Positions 1 to 8,964 of a DNA stretch of 64,000 nt are shown here, in pieces. The DNA is from Bretschneidera sinensis (lineage: Eukaryota; Streptophyta; Magnoliopsida; Brassicales; Akaniaceae), in assembly GCA_023935145.1 (NCBI GenBank), contig CM043698.1, forward strand, positions 85,193,501 to 85,257,500, in the 5' to 3' direction. Made by a program: the position numbers and the translations under genes. Below the pieces are notes generated by a model, which was not told the origin of the DNA, did no database searches, and saw only the letters and a program-made list of their open reading frames with translations. Position 1 is the stretch's first letter, and every line of letters starts with the position of its first letter.

Positions 1-664
1 TCCAGTCGACTGGTAATTCGAAAAATATGACCATTGAGGCGCTAGAATTTAGTACCAAAACGTACCAAATCAGTACCAAACAGCCATATTAATTCAAGGC
101 TATATAAACCCACTCCCATGAGCATTTAAGAAAAGAAGATTACACATTCAATCAAGTTTTTGCTCATTAATACACAAAAGCTTTGAAATATTTATTGTTG
201 AGCCATTCTTCAAGCTTTACCTTAAAAGAGAGATATTATTCAGTTGTATAAGCATTCATTGTTGTCTCTCTACCATTTACTTTATAGTAACTCATATTTA
301 TTGTAAAGGGATTAGCTTCCAAAAGAAAGAGATTAGCTTCCGAGAGGAAGGGATAAGCTTCCAAGAGGAAGGGACTGTTTGTAAGGTTTGTGCAACACCC
401 GTGAAGTTGCACGACTAAGAGTTTTAGTGGATTACTTCAAGTAGGTTCCGTGAAGAGAGTGGATGTAGGGTCGGAACGAATCTGATATTGCCGAACCACT
501 ATAAACTGAGTTTGCATCTTCTATATCCTTAAACTCTTTTGTTTATAGCACATTACTTGTTTACATGCTTGTGGATTTATCTATTTTTATAAACTTACAA
601 TTAATTAGTGAAAGTTTTTATAAACCCAATTCACCCCCCTCTTGGGTTGAAACCTCAGTCTATA
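1..664 (+). repeat. 5' LTR of outer SIRE-like element (3' portion only)
   Basis: This aligns with 30998-31636, the 3' portion of the 1132-bp 3' LTR, so about 470 bp lie before the window. A perfect dyad CCAGTCGACTGG sits at 2-13, a TATA box TATATAAA at 101-108, and a hairpin AACCCAA/TTGGGTT at 623-648 close to the LTR end. A short GATTAGCTTCC/GGATAAGCTTCC tandem near 310-375 has one unit more than the 3' LTR. Compared with the 3' LTR there are many scattered substitutions, so this insertion is older than the Athila copy at 19217. Confidence 0.93.
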
Positions 665-666
665 AT

Positions 667-679
667 TGGTATCAGAGCC
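667..679 (+). other. Primer binding site, initiator-Met tRNA
   Basis: TGGTATCAGAGCC directly follows the LTR end. It is the standard plant Copia PBS complementary to the 3' end of initiator methionine tRNA. Confidence 0.9.
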
Positions 680-719
680 AGGTTCTCAATTTTAGGCTTA
701 ATATCCTTGAGTTGATCCG

Positions 720-1705
720 ATGGCAGCAAATAGCTATTCTGAGGGACATTCCTACTAGGCCTCCCTTGTTCAATGGCTCCAACCATAACTATTAGAAACA
801 TAGGATGAAATCTTTGTTGAATGACAAGATTATAATCTATGGAAAGTCATTGAGGAAGGACTTAGAATTCCATCAAAGGAAATAACTATTGGAGAAATCA
901 ATCATACAATGCCTAAGCTCAAAACTAAGTTCAATGATGAGGATTGTAGAATGATGTCTCTCAATAGTAGAGCCACAAGTATTTTACATTGTACTTTAGA
1001 TATATCTGAATATAATAAAATTTCTGCATGTGTTTCGGCTAAGAAGATTTGGGATAAACTGCAAGTTACATAGGAGGAAACTAGTGAGGTTAAAAAATCA
1101 AAAATCTACATGCTAATATCTGAATATGAATCTTTTAAAATGTCTCCTAACGAAACAATTTCTCAAATGCACTCACATTTCATAACTATTGTTAATGGTT
1201 TGAAGCTTTTTGGTAGGAACATTGAGGAGTTTGAACTAACGAGAAAAATCTTAAGATCTCTACCACCCTCTTGGAAACCAAAGAAGATGGTCATTCAGGA
1301 GGCCAAAGATCTCGACAAACTTGATGTTGAAATACTTCTTGGGTCATTATTGACATATGAGATGGAAGAAATGAATTCCATTGTCAATGATGATGAGAAA
1401 AATAAAAAGGTGATTGCTCTCAAAGCCTTTACGAGCAACAGAGAAGAAAAATCAGAAGAAGAGGTGGAGTGCAGCGAAGAAGATGGTGAGATTGCTTTAA
1501 TCACCAAACGATTTCATAGATTTTTGAAAAAAAAGGAAGAAACCTTACACAAAGGATCCCACTTCGAAAAGGGAACCACTTGTGTGTTATGGATGCAAGA
1601 AGCCTGGTCACATCAAGGCCGATTGTATAGCTTCAAGCAAACCATATAGGAGCTTCAAGAAGAAAGCTATGATTGCAACCACTTGGAGTGATGATGAAGA
1701 AGAAG
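720..1705 (+). pseudogene. gag: gag of outer SIRE-like element, N-terminal part, broken
   Basis: The likely start is the ATG at 720, about 40 bp after the PBS. Fragments in shifting frames show the Copia gag core: LFNGSNHNY near 770, MMSLNSRATSIL near 950, KIWDKLQVT near 1050, then an open stretch 1110-1649 with SEYESFKMSPNETI and RKILRSLPPSWKPK (UBN2-type region). A CCHC zinc knuckle (CYGCKKPGHIKADC) lies at 1585-1626 in a frame shifted from the preceding ORF, so a frameshift occurred near 1550-1580. Other lesions are a stop after KLQVT and a frame break near 755. The solo LTR at 1706 splits the gene, which resumes at 3072. Gag would form the particle and bind element RNA; this copy cannot. 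Confidence 0.85.
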
Positions 1706-3066
1706 TGATAAGAGTCATAAAATGCATCTTAACAGAACTTAATTGTTAGCATTTTAGGGTTAATCTAGGTTTTAATTGCACTTTTATACGATAACAACTC
1801 TAAAGTGTCATTCTTGGATCATTGATCTATTTCGGTGCATTTTCAGGTACTTTAAGTTCAAAAGATGAGGAAAAGTTATCATTGCTTGAAGCACAAAGAC
1901 TCGAGGTATACCGAAGTGAAGGCATGATTGCAGAAGGACAAAACAAAGAGAATTAGGTCTTGAGTGTGTGCGCTGCAGCTTGAAAATATCCAAGCCTCGG
2001 CCTCCAGAAGTTTGCCCAAAAAAGCCAAGTCCTCCTTCAGTGTGCGCCGCGGCCTGGACCAGGCTGAGCCGTGGCGCCCAAAGTCTCCACAAACCAACAC
2101 CAGATAAAGCTGCGGCTCCCAAAAGCTCTCCAGAATAAGGAATAAACAAAGTTGTAGCGCGAGTAACTGGGAGCCGAGGCACGCACACGATCCCCTTCTC
2201 CGAGTTATGACCTAATTAGGACTTTAATGATTGTTTGAACCCTAAAACACACTTGGACCTTTTGTATTATAAATAGATCACTTAGGGTTTGAGAAAAAAA
2301 CATCATTAAGACTGGAAAACACAAGAAGACTGCTATATTCTCCTACATCAAAATGTTCAAGAATGAGCCCCATGGCCAACTAATCTCCAAGCAAGGCGAA
2401 GGGATGAATCCCTAGGTGTAGTTGTTCTTATTATCCATTATTGATTCAGTTGTAGTTTGGATTTATTGCCAAAACATTGTTATGATTTACTCTTTAATCT
2501 AATTAGAAGATTTTTCTCTTAATCCGGTAATTGTATCTTTCTTCTCCATATAAGTTTAGTCATGCTTTTCTTATGTGGCGTTGTTTGGGTATGATTGAGT
2601 CTGGTAGATTTGTCTTTTAGGTTTTGTCCATTACTGCAATATTGTCATTATAGATATATTGTCGTTTCTTGATAAATCTATATGATAGGTCATGTGTGCT
2701 AAACTCGAAAGTAAAGAGTAATTCATAACAATTATATTAGGGTTTATATATGTGCTTTGATTGAATATTTGTTGATTGCTTGCTTGGGAAGTGAAACTTG
2801 CAATCGAGATAAAAACAATTGAATTAAGATTGGAATAAGGCAACGAACCTAGGGAGGATTCCCGGAACCTTGTTGTTCCTTTATTATATTCTTCAGTCTA
2901 TTTACACAATTTTCTCACAATTACTTCATTATCAAAATTCATATTTTCTCACTTGATTGTTATCATTCGTGTTAAGGTTTGCACTTTTCCTTTGTAGATC
3001 GCTTTTCCTCGTGGAATCGACACCTCAACTATACACAATAACCGCGTATTAGTTTGAGCGTAATCA
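1706..3066 (+). repeat. Solo LTR of an Athila/Tat-like Gypsy element
   Basis: The 1361-bp block starts TGATAAGAGTC and ends GCGTAATCA (TG...CA) and is flanked by a perfect 5-bp duplication AGAAG (1701-1705 and 3067-3071). It interrupts the outer gag; the reading resumes on both sides as in the second SIRE copy at 47.5 kb. No PBS, coding sequence or second LTR lies inside. A TATA box (TTATAAATA) is near 2267-2275. G/C-rich words resembling GCGCCGCGGC cluster at 1966-2185 upstream of it. The end region (GTGGAATCGACACC) resembles the U5 ends of the Athila elements here. Most simply, it is the product of LTR-LTR recombination. Confidence 0.88.
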
Positions 3067-3071
3067 AGAAG

Positions 3072-4095
3072 AATCCTCGGATACGAGGAAATTGCCAACC
3101 TATGTCTTATGGAAATCGATGATGAAAATGAGGTATTGTCTTCTCCCTCTTCAAAAAATAACATTGTTAGTAGTAGTGAAGAATTGATAGAAGTCATAAA
3201 TGAAATGCATGAAGAATTGAAGAAATTCAATTTTAGGAACTCTACTCTTAAGAAAGAGGTGTCATCTCTTTCTAAAGAGATGATAAGTCTAAGAGAAGAA
3301 AAAGATAAACTATCTTCATTGCTTTATGATTCTTCTCAAAATTTTCTTAAAGATGAAAATGAAAACTTAAAAAAGAAGATATTAGAATTGAATGGCACAA
3401 TATCTAGACTCATGCTTGGAAAAGAAAAGTTTGATGAAGTGCTATCTTGCCAAAGATTAAGTGGAGGAAAATCCGGGTTAGGATATTCTCCATTAGGCAA
3501 GCAAAAATAAAAAAAGATCTTATTCATGAAAGCATCATGTGTGAATGAAGCCTCTACTTCAAATACTACTAGCAAGGTCAAAAGCATTCCCTCAAAGAAT
3601 GCTAGTAGATCTAGAAATACTCATGCTTACATGTATGCTCATTCAAGAAATGCTTATACATATCCTAAGAATGACCATCATATGCATCCTAGAAACAACA
3701 TATATAATCAAAACTTGTACACTGCACATGCATATCCTAGGAATTATCATTATGGTTATCCTAGAAATAATACGCATATTCATAATAATGCAAGTATGTT
3801 TTCAAGAAATCATTATCATACATTTCCTAGAAATGACATGTATATTCCTCACATTAGTAACATGTATCCTAGGAATACTTATCCTAAGAATTATAGACAT
3901 GCACAACTAAGTCATCCTAGAAATTTCAATAACTATTATCCTAGGATTGTGCATCATCAACATGTCTATAGAACACCATATGTTGTTAAGAAAGTATGGG
4001 TCCCAAAAGGAACCATATTTTCTAGGACTAACCCCAAAGGACCCAAGAAATTTTGGGTACCAAAAAATGCAATTGTATATCCTTGTGTGATGTAG
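3072..4095 (+). pseudogene. gag: gag of outer SIRE-like element, C-terminal coiled coil and PRN-repeat region
   Basis: This continues gag after the solo LTR. Positions 3109-3510 encode 133 residues with heptad-like Leu/Ile/Lys/Glu spacing (EELKKFNFRNSTLKKEVSSL), so a coiled coil is likely, ending in the SIRE-type motif CQRLSGGKSGLGYSP. A stop at 3508-3510 separates 3526-4095, which is low-complexity: many [YHF]PRN and SRN units with Asn, His and Tyr, then VWVPKG and FWVPK. The segment ends at UAG (4093-4095), and the protease follows in the same frame. The overlapping frame at 3545-3910 is a by-product of the repeats. The second SIRE copy at 47789-48517 has the same layout. Confidence 0.85.
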
Positions 4096-4181
4096 ATGTG
4101 TCTCCACACCAAAGAAAAAGGTAATTATTGGTACATTGATAGTGGATGCTCAAAACACATGACCGGTGAGAAAAATGTATT
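4096..4181 (+). pseudogene. Aspartic protease start of outer SIRE-like pol, cut by Athila insertion
   Basis: In frame after the UAG at 4093, the sequence encodes NYWYIDSGCSKHMTGEKN. This contains the DSG active-site triad and the HMTG motif of Copia proteases. After 4181 the reading enters the LTR of the minus-strand Athila element; pol resumes at 15464 with ELTLRDGRLVTIGD. Each protease supplies one Asp to a dimeric active site that cuts Gag and Pol. Confidence 0.85.
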
Positions 4182-5520
4182 TGGTGGGTGTCGAATCCAA
4201 CAAATAATAAAATTCTCGCTCTCGAAAAATTCAAATTGTAACAGTGATGGGCAAGGTCGTATCCATAGGGATTGGGTAGATTTATTTTAATGAAAATTAA
4301 AGCAAAGAAAAAGAAGGGTTTGAAATTTCGAAGTGAAATAAAAGAGAAAGCAATTATAATCAACTAAAAACTAAGGAGAAATCAATATCAGGAAAATATC
4401 CAACCAAAGGTATAATTTCAGAATTGGTTCAGAGAATTGATCACAGATACAAGGATAAAATCTTCTATTCTTCACTAAATTGGTTATGGTTATTAACAAG
4501 CTCTAACAACCTATCTCTCCTTACTTTCTCGATAACCAAAACAAGCTCTTTGATTACTTCCCTAAACAAGCTCTTAGGATTTAATCTATCGACAGCGTTA
4601 ATAATTAGAGAGACTACCAATTCTAGCCAACAAATACACAAGCTCGATTCATTTAGACTAGATTATATATCTTCATAACATAAATCGAAAATCTCTCTAT
4701 AATCAACTATGTTATTTTACCACTAATATTAGAACATTTAAACAATTACGGATTTAAAGTTCTAAATGGTAATTTATTAACCTGAAATTGAACAACGAGC
4801 CCTTTGCATCAATCAATCAAGACAATAATTTTTAATAAATATAGAAGATATATAAATAGTGAAGAAATAAAAGAGCAATGAAAATTATTTAGATCTCATA
4901 ATTCTTGAAGAACCAAAACTTCAATTATCTTTCAGCTGGAAGAAAAGTATTTAGCTACTCATAATTAAAAGAACGCCTAAAGAAAATAGAAGAGGAATTT
5001 TTCTTGTGAATAATCTGTCTCCCATCCATGAGAGATCCCTCTCCTATTTATAATAGTTACTCCATCTAATAATAGTTACCCTATCTAGATAAGGAAAGTA
5101 ATTAAAAGCAAATTCAACCTTAATAAGGAATCTTGGCAAATACTTTCCTAGAGATAAGAATGGGTAACTAAATCTTTCCAGTTATCATACATATCCTTTT
5201 TCTCCAACAAATTCGTAACCCTAGGTCAGAACCTCGGATCCAGTAAGGCGCGCTCACGCTTTATCTGCTGACTGCTTCTGTGAACATTATGGGAAAACAG
5301 GACGTGCCCACGCTTTAAGCAAAAACTGCTTCTGGAATGTATATCTTTTTTAGCTCCGATTTTTCCTCTCCAAATCTCTTGATTTTGAATTCAATTTGAT
5401 TTAACTCATTAATCTACTCCACAAAATACGAAACATAATCAAAATCCAAGATTTAAGCATTTATAACCATTAAAACATGAGGAAATATAATAAGCATATA
5501 GATATTATGAATTCTTATCA
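4182..5520 (-). repeat. 3' LTR of minus-strand Athila element
   Basis: On the plus strand it begins TGGTGGGTGTCG and ends CTTATCA, matching 14103-15458. The minus-strand TATA box (CTATTATAAATA) is at 5045-5056. Upstream of it, at 5247-5330, are copies of an AAGGCGCGCTCACGC / GGACGTGCCCACGC word. It lacks about 21 bp present in the other LTR near 14484. Confidence 0.92.
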
Positions 5521-5535
5521 AATTCCTCCACATTT
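5521..5535 (-). other. Polypurine tract of minus-strand Athila element
   Basis: Read on the minus strand, AAATGTGGAGGAATT directly precedes the 3' LTR. A purine run here is where plus-strand DNA synthesis would be primed. Confidence 0.75.
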
Positions 5536-7021
5536 AAACAATGCTTATCCTCAAGCATACAATAGCTCAAGTTCGTCACCTTTTCTCATCATCGTTCCTT
5601 CTTCTACCTTTACTCATCCTCTATAATCCAAATTATCATGCCTTAAAGATTTAAATCTAAAGACAATTAAGAAACGAACAATTTCATAGAGTAAATTCTT
5701 ATAAACTACACCCATGAACAATCACCTCAATGATCTTCTTGAAATCAAAATGCAATAGGATCTAACACCCTCTCATTGGATTCACTCAATACGCTCAAAG
5801 TGTTTAGCGTATCAATGAACTCTGAAGTCAAAACATAGAAGAACTTTACCATAAGCTTGCTAATATATCACATCTTTATCATCAATGGATTGAATTGAAT
5901 GCAAAGAATCTAAGGGTCTTAAATGGGTTGTAACGGGGCTTAGGTAAGGTATGGTGAGAAGGAATTTTTAGGTACTTTTATCAAAGGAATTATACCAACT
6001 TCTCCACACAAAGCACAACTCAATAACGTCAAATATTTTCTTCAATCAATTCACTTCCAAATAATTGAAATTGCATAACTTTTCTCTCTTTCTGGCCACC
6101 TTTTTTTCTTTTTCTTTTTCTTTTCTTTTCTTTCTTTGTTGTTGTTGTTTTTTTTTTTTTTTTGAAAAACCAAGGCACTTGTAACTTGAATCACTTTATT
6201 CCCAGCATCTTTCAATCTTTTCAAAGATAATTTGAAGCTTCATGTGAACAAGCTAGTACAATCCTTCAATTCGAGGTTCAAAAGAGGGAAATCGACAAAA
6301 GAATGGGTTGACATTGCTTATACCATGGTTAACTTCCAACAAAAGGGCCAAGGTTCAAAATTGGCTTTCTAAGGTAAAAATCAAGGTAGGCTTTTTAAGA
6401 AAGCTAAATGGCTCCACCTAAATGCCTTTATTAATTCAATGCATCTAATTCAACAATGTAGTCTCCTGACATGCATAACAAAGCAAGTTCTAAAAAAATC
6501 AACTATGTATGACAATCACTCAATTAAGAAAATGGAGCATAATACAATATGAATGTTCATTGGCTCAAAAGTGCACAAAAAGGGTCATGTGCATTAGATC
6601 CCACACATTTTTCATTCAATCAATCATCAAGAGCAATTAATCACTGTGTAGTAAATAAGAATTCAACCATTCATGCTAATCCCTTATTATGCCTCAATTT
6701 ATATCAATAATTCACAATAATCCAGATCATTTAAGACAAGCATCGACAAAATCTAGAATTTAGAAGAGAATGATCACAAACAAGAACTACAGTATCACTT
6801 GGATTTTTGAAAATTTTCTTGAAAAATGACGCAAAAATTGATTAAAATGGAGCTAAAAGTGAAGTTCAAAGTAAAATCAAATTCATATGTCAAAGACCCT
6901 CCCCCACACTTAATCCATACATTGTCCTCAATGTATCAAAAATAAATACTCAAAAACTATAAAAGAATAAGAGTAAGTAGAAAACTCCCCTAAAAATGTT
7001 GAGCATCAACCAAGATATCAG
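5536..7021 (-). other. 3' noncoding region of minus-strand Athila element
   Basis: About 1.5 kb lie between ORF3 and the polypurine tract, with no convincing coding sequence. They include a T-rich (T/C)n stretch at 6100-6165. At 6897-6935 there is a purine-rich motif next to a perfect hairpin, described separately. Confidence 0.7.
6897..6935 (-). promoter_or_regulatory. Hairpin plus PPT-like motif in Athila 3' region
   Basis: On the minus strand a 7-bp stem TACATTG/CAATGTA closes a 4-nt AGGA loop (6918-6935) and is followed by ATTAAGTGTGGGGGAGGG. The same pairing of hairpin and purine run occurs in three other Athila-like families in this window. The function is not known; plus-strand priming, RNA 3' processing or packaging are possibilities. 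Confidence 0.6.
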
Positions 7022-8193
7022 TCACGTGTGTGGGGGTGAAGGTGGTGTGAATCCCATGTAAGCAAAGAAAGCTGTCATGTTTTTGTCCAATCTGGCAACT
7101 TGGTCTCCGAGTCTCGCAAGCTGATTGCTAAATTGTCCTTGGGAAGATACGGTGGACGTGGAAGGCAAGTTTGTAGATTCTTCGACCTCGTCATCATCGT
7201 TGGCGTCAAGGAGCTTGCGTTGTGGTCGTGTCAGAACGGGTCCTAGTGGATAAAAATAGAAGATACGCTCTTTTCTTCCAACTAAACCCATCCCCTCCAA
7301 ACAATATAAGTCCAAGGGTAACATCTTAAAAACAACATGAAGATCATTATTCTCAAGATCAATCAATTTTTCATGAACATCTAAGTGGGTGATTAGTGAA
7401 CCTAAAATTAAATAACATTTATTTTTAAGGACACCACATATTGTGAAGCTAACCAACACCCAAGATTCACTTTGATCTTGTTTTGCATGCACTACAAAAA
7501 ATAAAATTCAGCTTTTGACAACACAGCAGCAGAATCCTTCCTACCCAAAAAAGTAAAGGCAAGAAACCTATGAATGTATTTCAAAATAGTATCACGGAGG
7601 TAGGTATCTTTGGATTTACTTGGGTTATAGTGATCAGCAGTGGATAGAGTGTTATACAATCTAACTGGTTCAAAGGCCTCACTAAAATCACAAGAACTGT
7701 TCAAATATTCATCAGACTTAGCATATTCTTCAGAGATAAATCCAAAGGCAATGTTGAATTCAGTGATTGGGAGCTTAAATTCTTTTCCCATTAATCTAAA
7801 CTTGACTACTTGTGGGCTATGAAGTGTGAAATTATTAGGCTTGTTGAACTCAAAAGTAGTGTAAAATTCTCTAACTAGTTTAATAAATGTCGGGCAAGTA
7901 ATGAAAAAGTAAGTTTGCTACCCTATATTGTCAATGAGCTCAAACATAGTAGTAGAGATATCCAAAGCTTCCATTGTAGGGTGATGAATATACTTACAAG
8001 GGATTATTGACTGCCTACAGATGTCCTGATACCTTGCCTTATCTTTCTTTTTAGTGAATGTCAAATGCCCTTTCAAATCTGATTCTGAAGGTGGAAGAAT
8101 GTGCTTCCCTTTCCTAATTCTGGCTCTTGTACGCACTGGAGGGGTTCCTTGCTGTGTGTTCAATTGGCTTGGAGTAATCTTTCTCTTTCCCAT
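7022..8193 (-). pseudogene. ATHILA-type ORF3 (env position), two nonsense codons
   Basis: The frame starts at ATG 8193 (MGKRKITPSQ) and runs to 7022 (about 390 codons). Recognisable parts are KARYQDICRQ, MFELIDNIG, PTFIKLVREFYTTFEF near 7870, KEFKLPITEFNIAFGF near 7780, and a C-terminal acidic/Ser-rich part with a Gln/Leu heptad stretch (LARLGDQVARLDKNM). This matches the layout of the ATHILA ORF family found after pol in Athila elements. Stops lie at 7918-7920 (IG-stop, expected Trp) and at 7492-7494 (FYFL-stop), both explained by TGG to TAG. No signal peptide or membrane segment is evident, so an envelope role is not supported. The function is unknown. The frame is preceded by a GC-rich leader and LTR-like words at 8628-8715. 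Confidence 0.75.
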
Positions 8194-8600
8194 GGCGTGA
8201 GGAATAGAGATAGAAGTGGACCGGTGGAGTGTTGTGTGGTGGGCTTCCAAGGGACTATTATGCTCGCGCGGGGTCGAGCGAGGTGCAAGGGTGGACTGGG
8301 GCGATGCTTGGCGATCGCGCGCGTCTGGTGCGGGGCTGGGCGATCTGCTAGGGTGGACTGGTGCGGTGCTCGGTGGTTGCGTGTCTAGAGCGGGGCTAGG
8401 CGATAGGCGCCTAGTGGTGCAGAGGCGAGGGCTGGACGAGGCTGGGTGACTGGCTCGCGTGGTGGTGCGAGATGGTTCGAGGTGGAGAGTTAGGCAGCTG
8501 GGTGAAGGAAGCGGCTAGATAATTTAGAGCAAGAGAAGAGTTAGGGCAACTGAGAAAAAAAATAATAATATAGATAATTATTATTATTTTTTTTTTTACT
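8194..8600 (-). other. GC-rich leader of ORF3
   Basis: About 400 bp just upstream of the ORF3 ATG are much more G/C-rich than the surroundings. On the minus strand they are C-rich and pyrimidine-patterned (repeats such as CGCCCAGCCCCGC). Plus-strand open frames here (8101-8449) are composition artefacts. The base composition fits a 5' untranslated leader of a separate ORF3 transcript. An AT-rich block (8565-8595) precedes it. Confidence 0.45.
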
Positions 8601-8627
8601 CTTTCAACCAGGAGAACAATTGGAATA

Positions 8628-8715
8628 AGGCGTGGGCACCTTGTATTCAAAGATTTCTTTGGGTTTATTGCCCAATTCCAGGATTCAATATTTTCCATAA
8701 GGCGTGCCCACGGGT
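8628..8715 (-). promoter_or_regulatory. Candidate internal promoter words upstream of ORF3
   Basis: Two copies of the family's LTR word occur here: AAGGCGTGGGCACC at 8628-8641 and AAGGCGTGCCCACGG near 8699-8713. In the LTRs the same words lie upstream of the TATA box. Here they lie upstream of ORF3, with a TATA-like CTATATTA at about 8566-8573 on the minus strand. Confidence 0.5.
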
Positions 8716-8852
8716 TACGAAAATCATATTCTGCCAAAAAAATTGGAAAGAAAATCAAATGCACTCCGAAAAATGATAAAAAAAAAATCTAAAAATAAGC
8801 TAAATAAAAAAAGAATAAAATAAAGAAAACAAGGAAGGTAAGACAAAAAGTT

Positions 8853-8895
8853 GGGTTGCCTCCCAAAAGCACCATTCTTTAACGTCTTTGGCTAG
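8853..8895 (-). promoter_or_regulatory. Conserved post-pol block
   Basis: On the minus strand, AAAGACGTTAAAG is followed by GGTGCTTTTGGGAGGCAACCC just after the pol end. A similar block follows pol in the plus-strand Athila (26138-26175) and in the third element (35266-35311). The role is unknown; a splice, processing or translation signal is possible. Confidence 0.5.
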
Positions 8896-8964
8896 ATGTT
8901 GCCACCTCTTAATTGCCATAAGTCAGACATTCCAAAATAATTTGATCAACATTATACACTTGAA

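Noticed and set aside
1808..2188. Minus-strand frames in the solo LTR
   Set aside because: The G/C-rich word cluster of an LTR; no domain and not conserved elsewhere.
3545..3910. 121-codon frame overlapping gag
   Set aside because: Out-of-frame by-product of the PRN repeats (reads Ile/Leu-rich); the gag frame 3526-4095 is supported by the second SIRE copy.
8101..8449. Plus-strand GC-rich frames
   Set aside because: They lie opposite the ORF3 leader and its N-terminus; high G/C removes stops. No motif.
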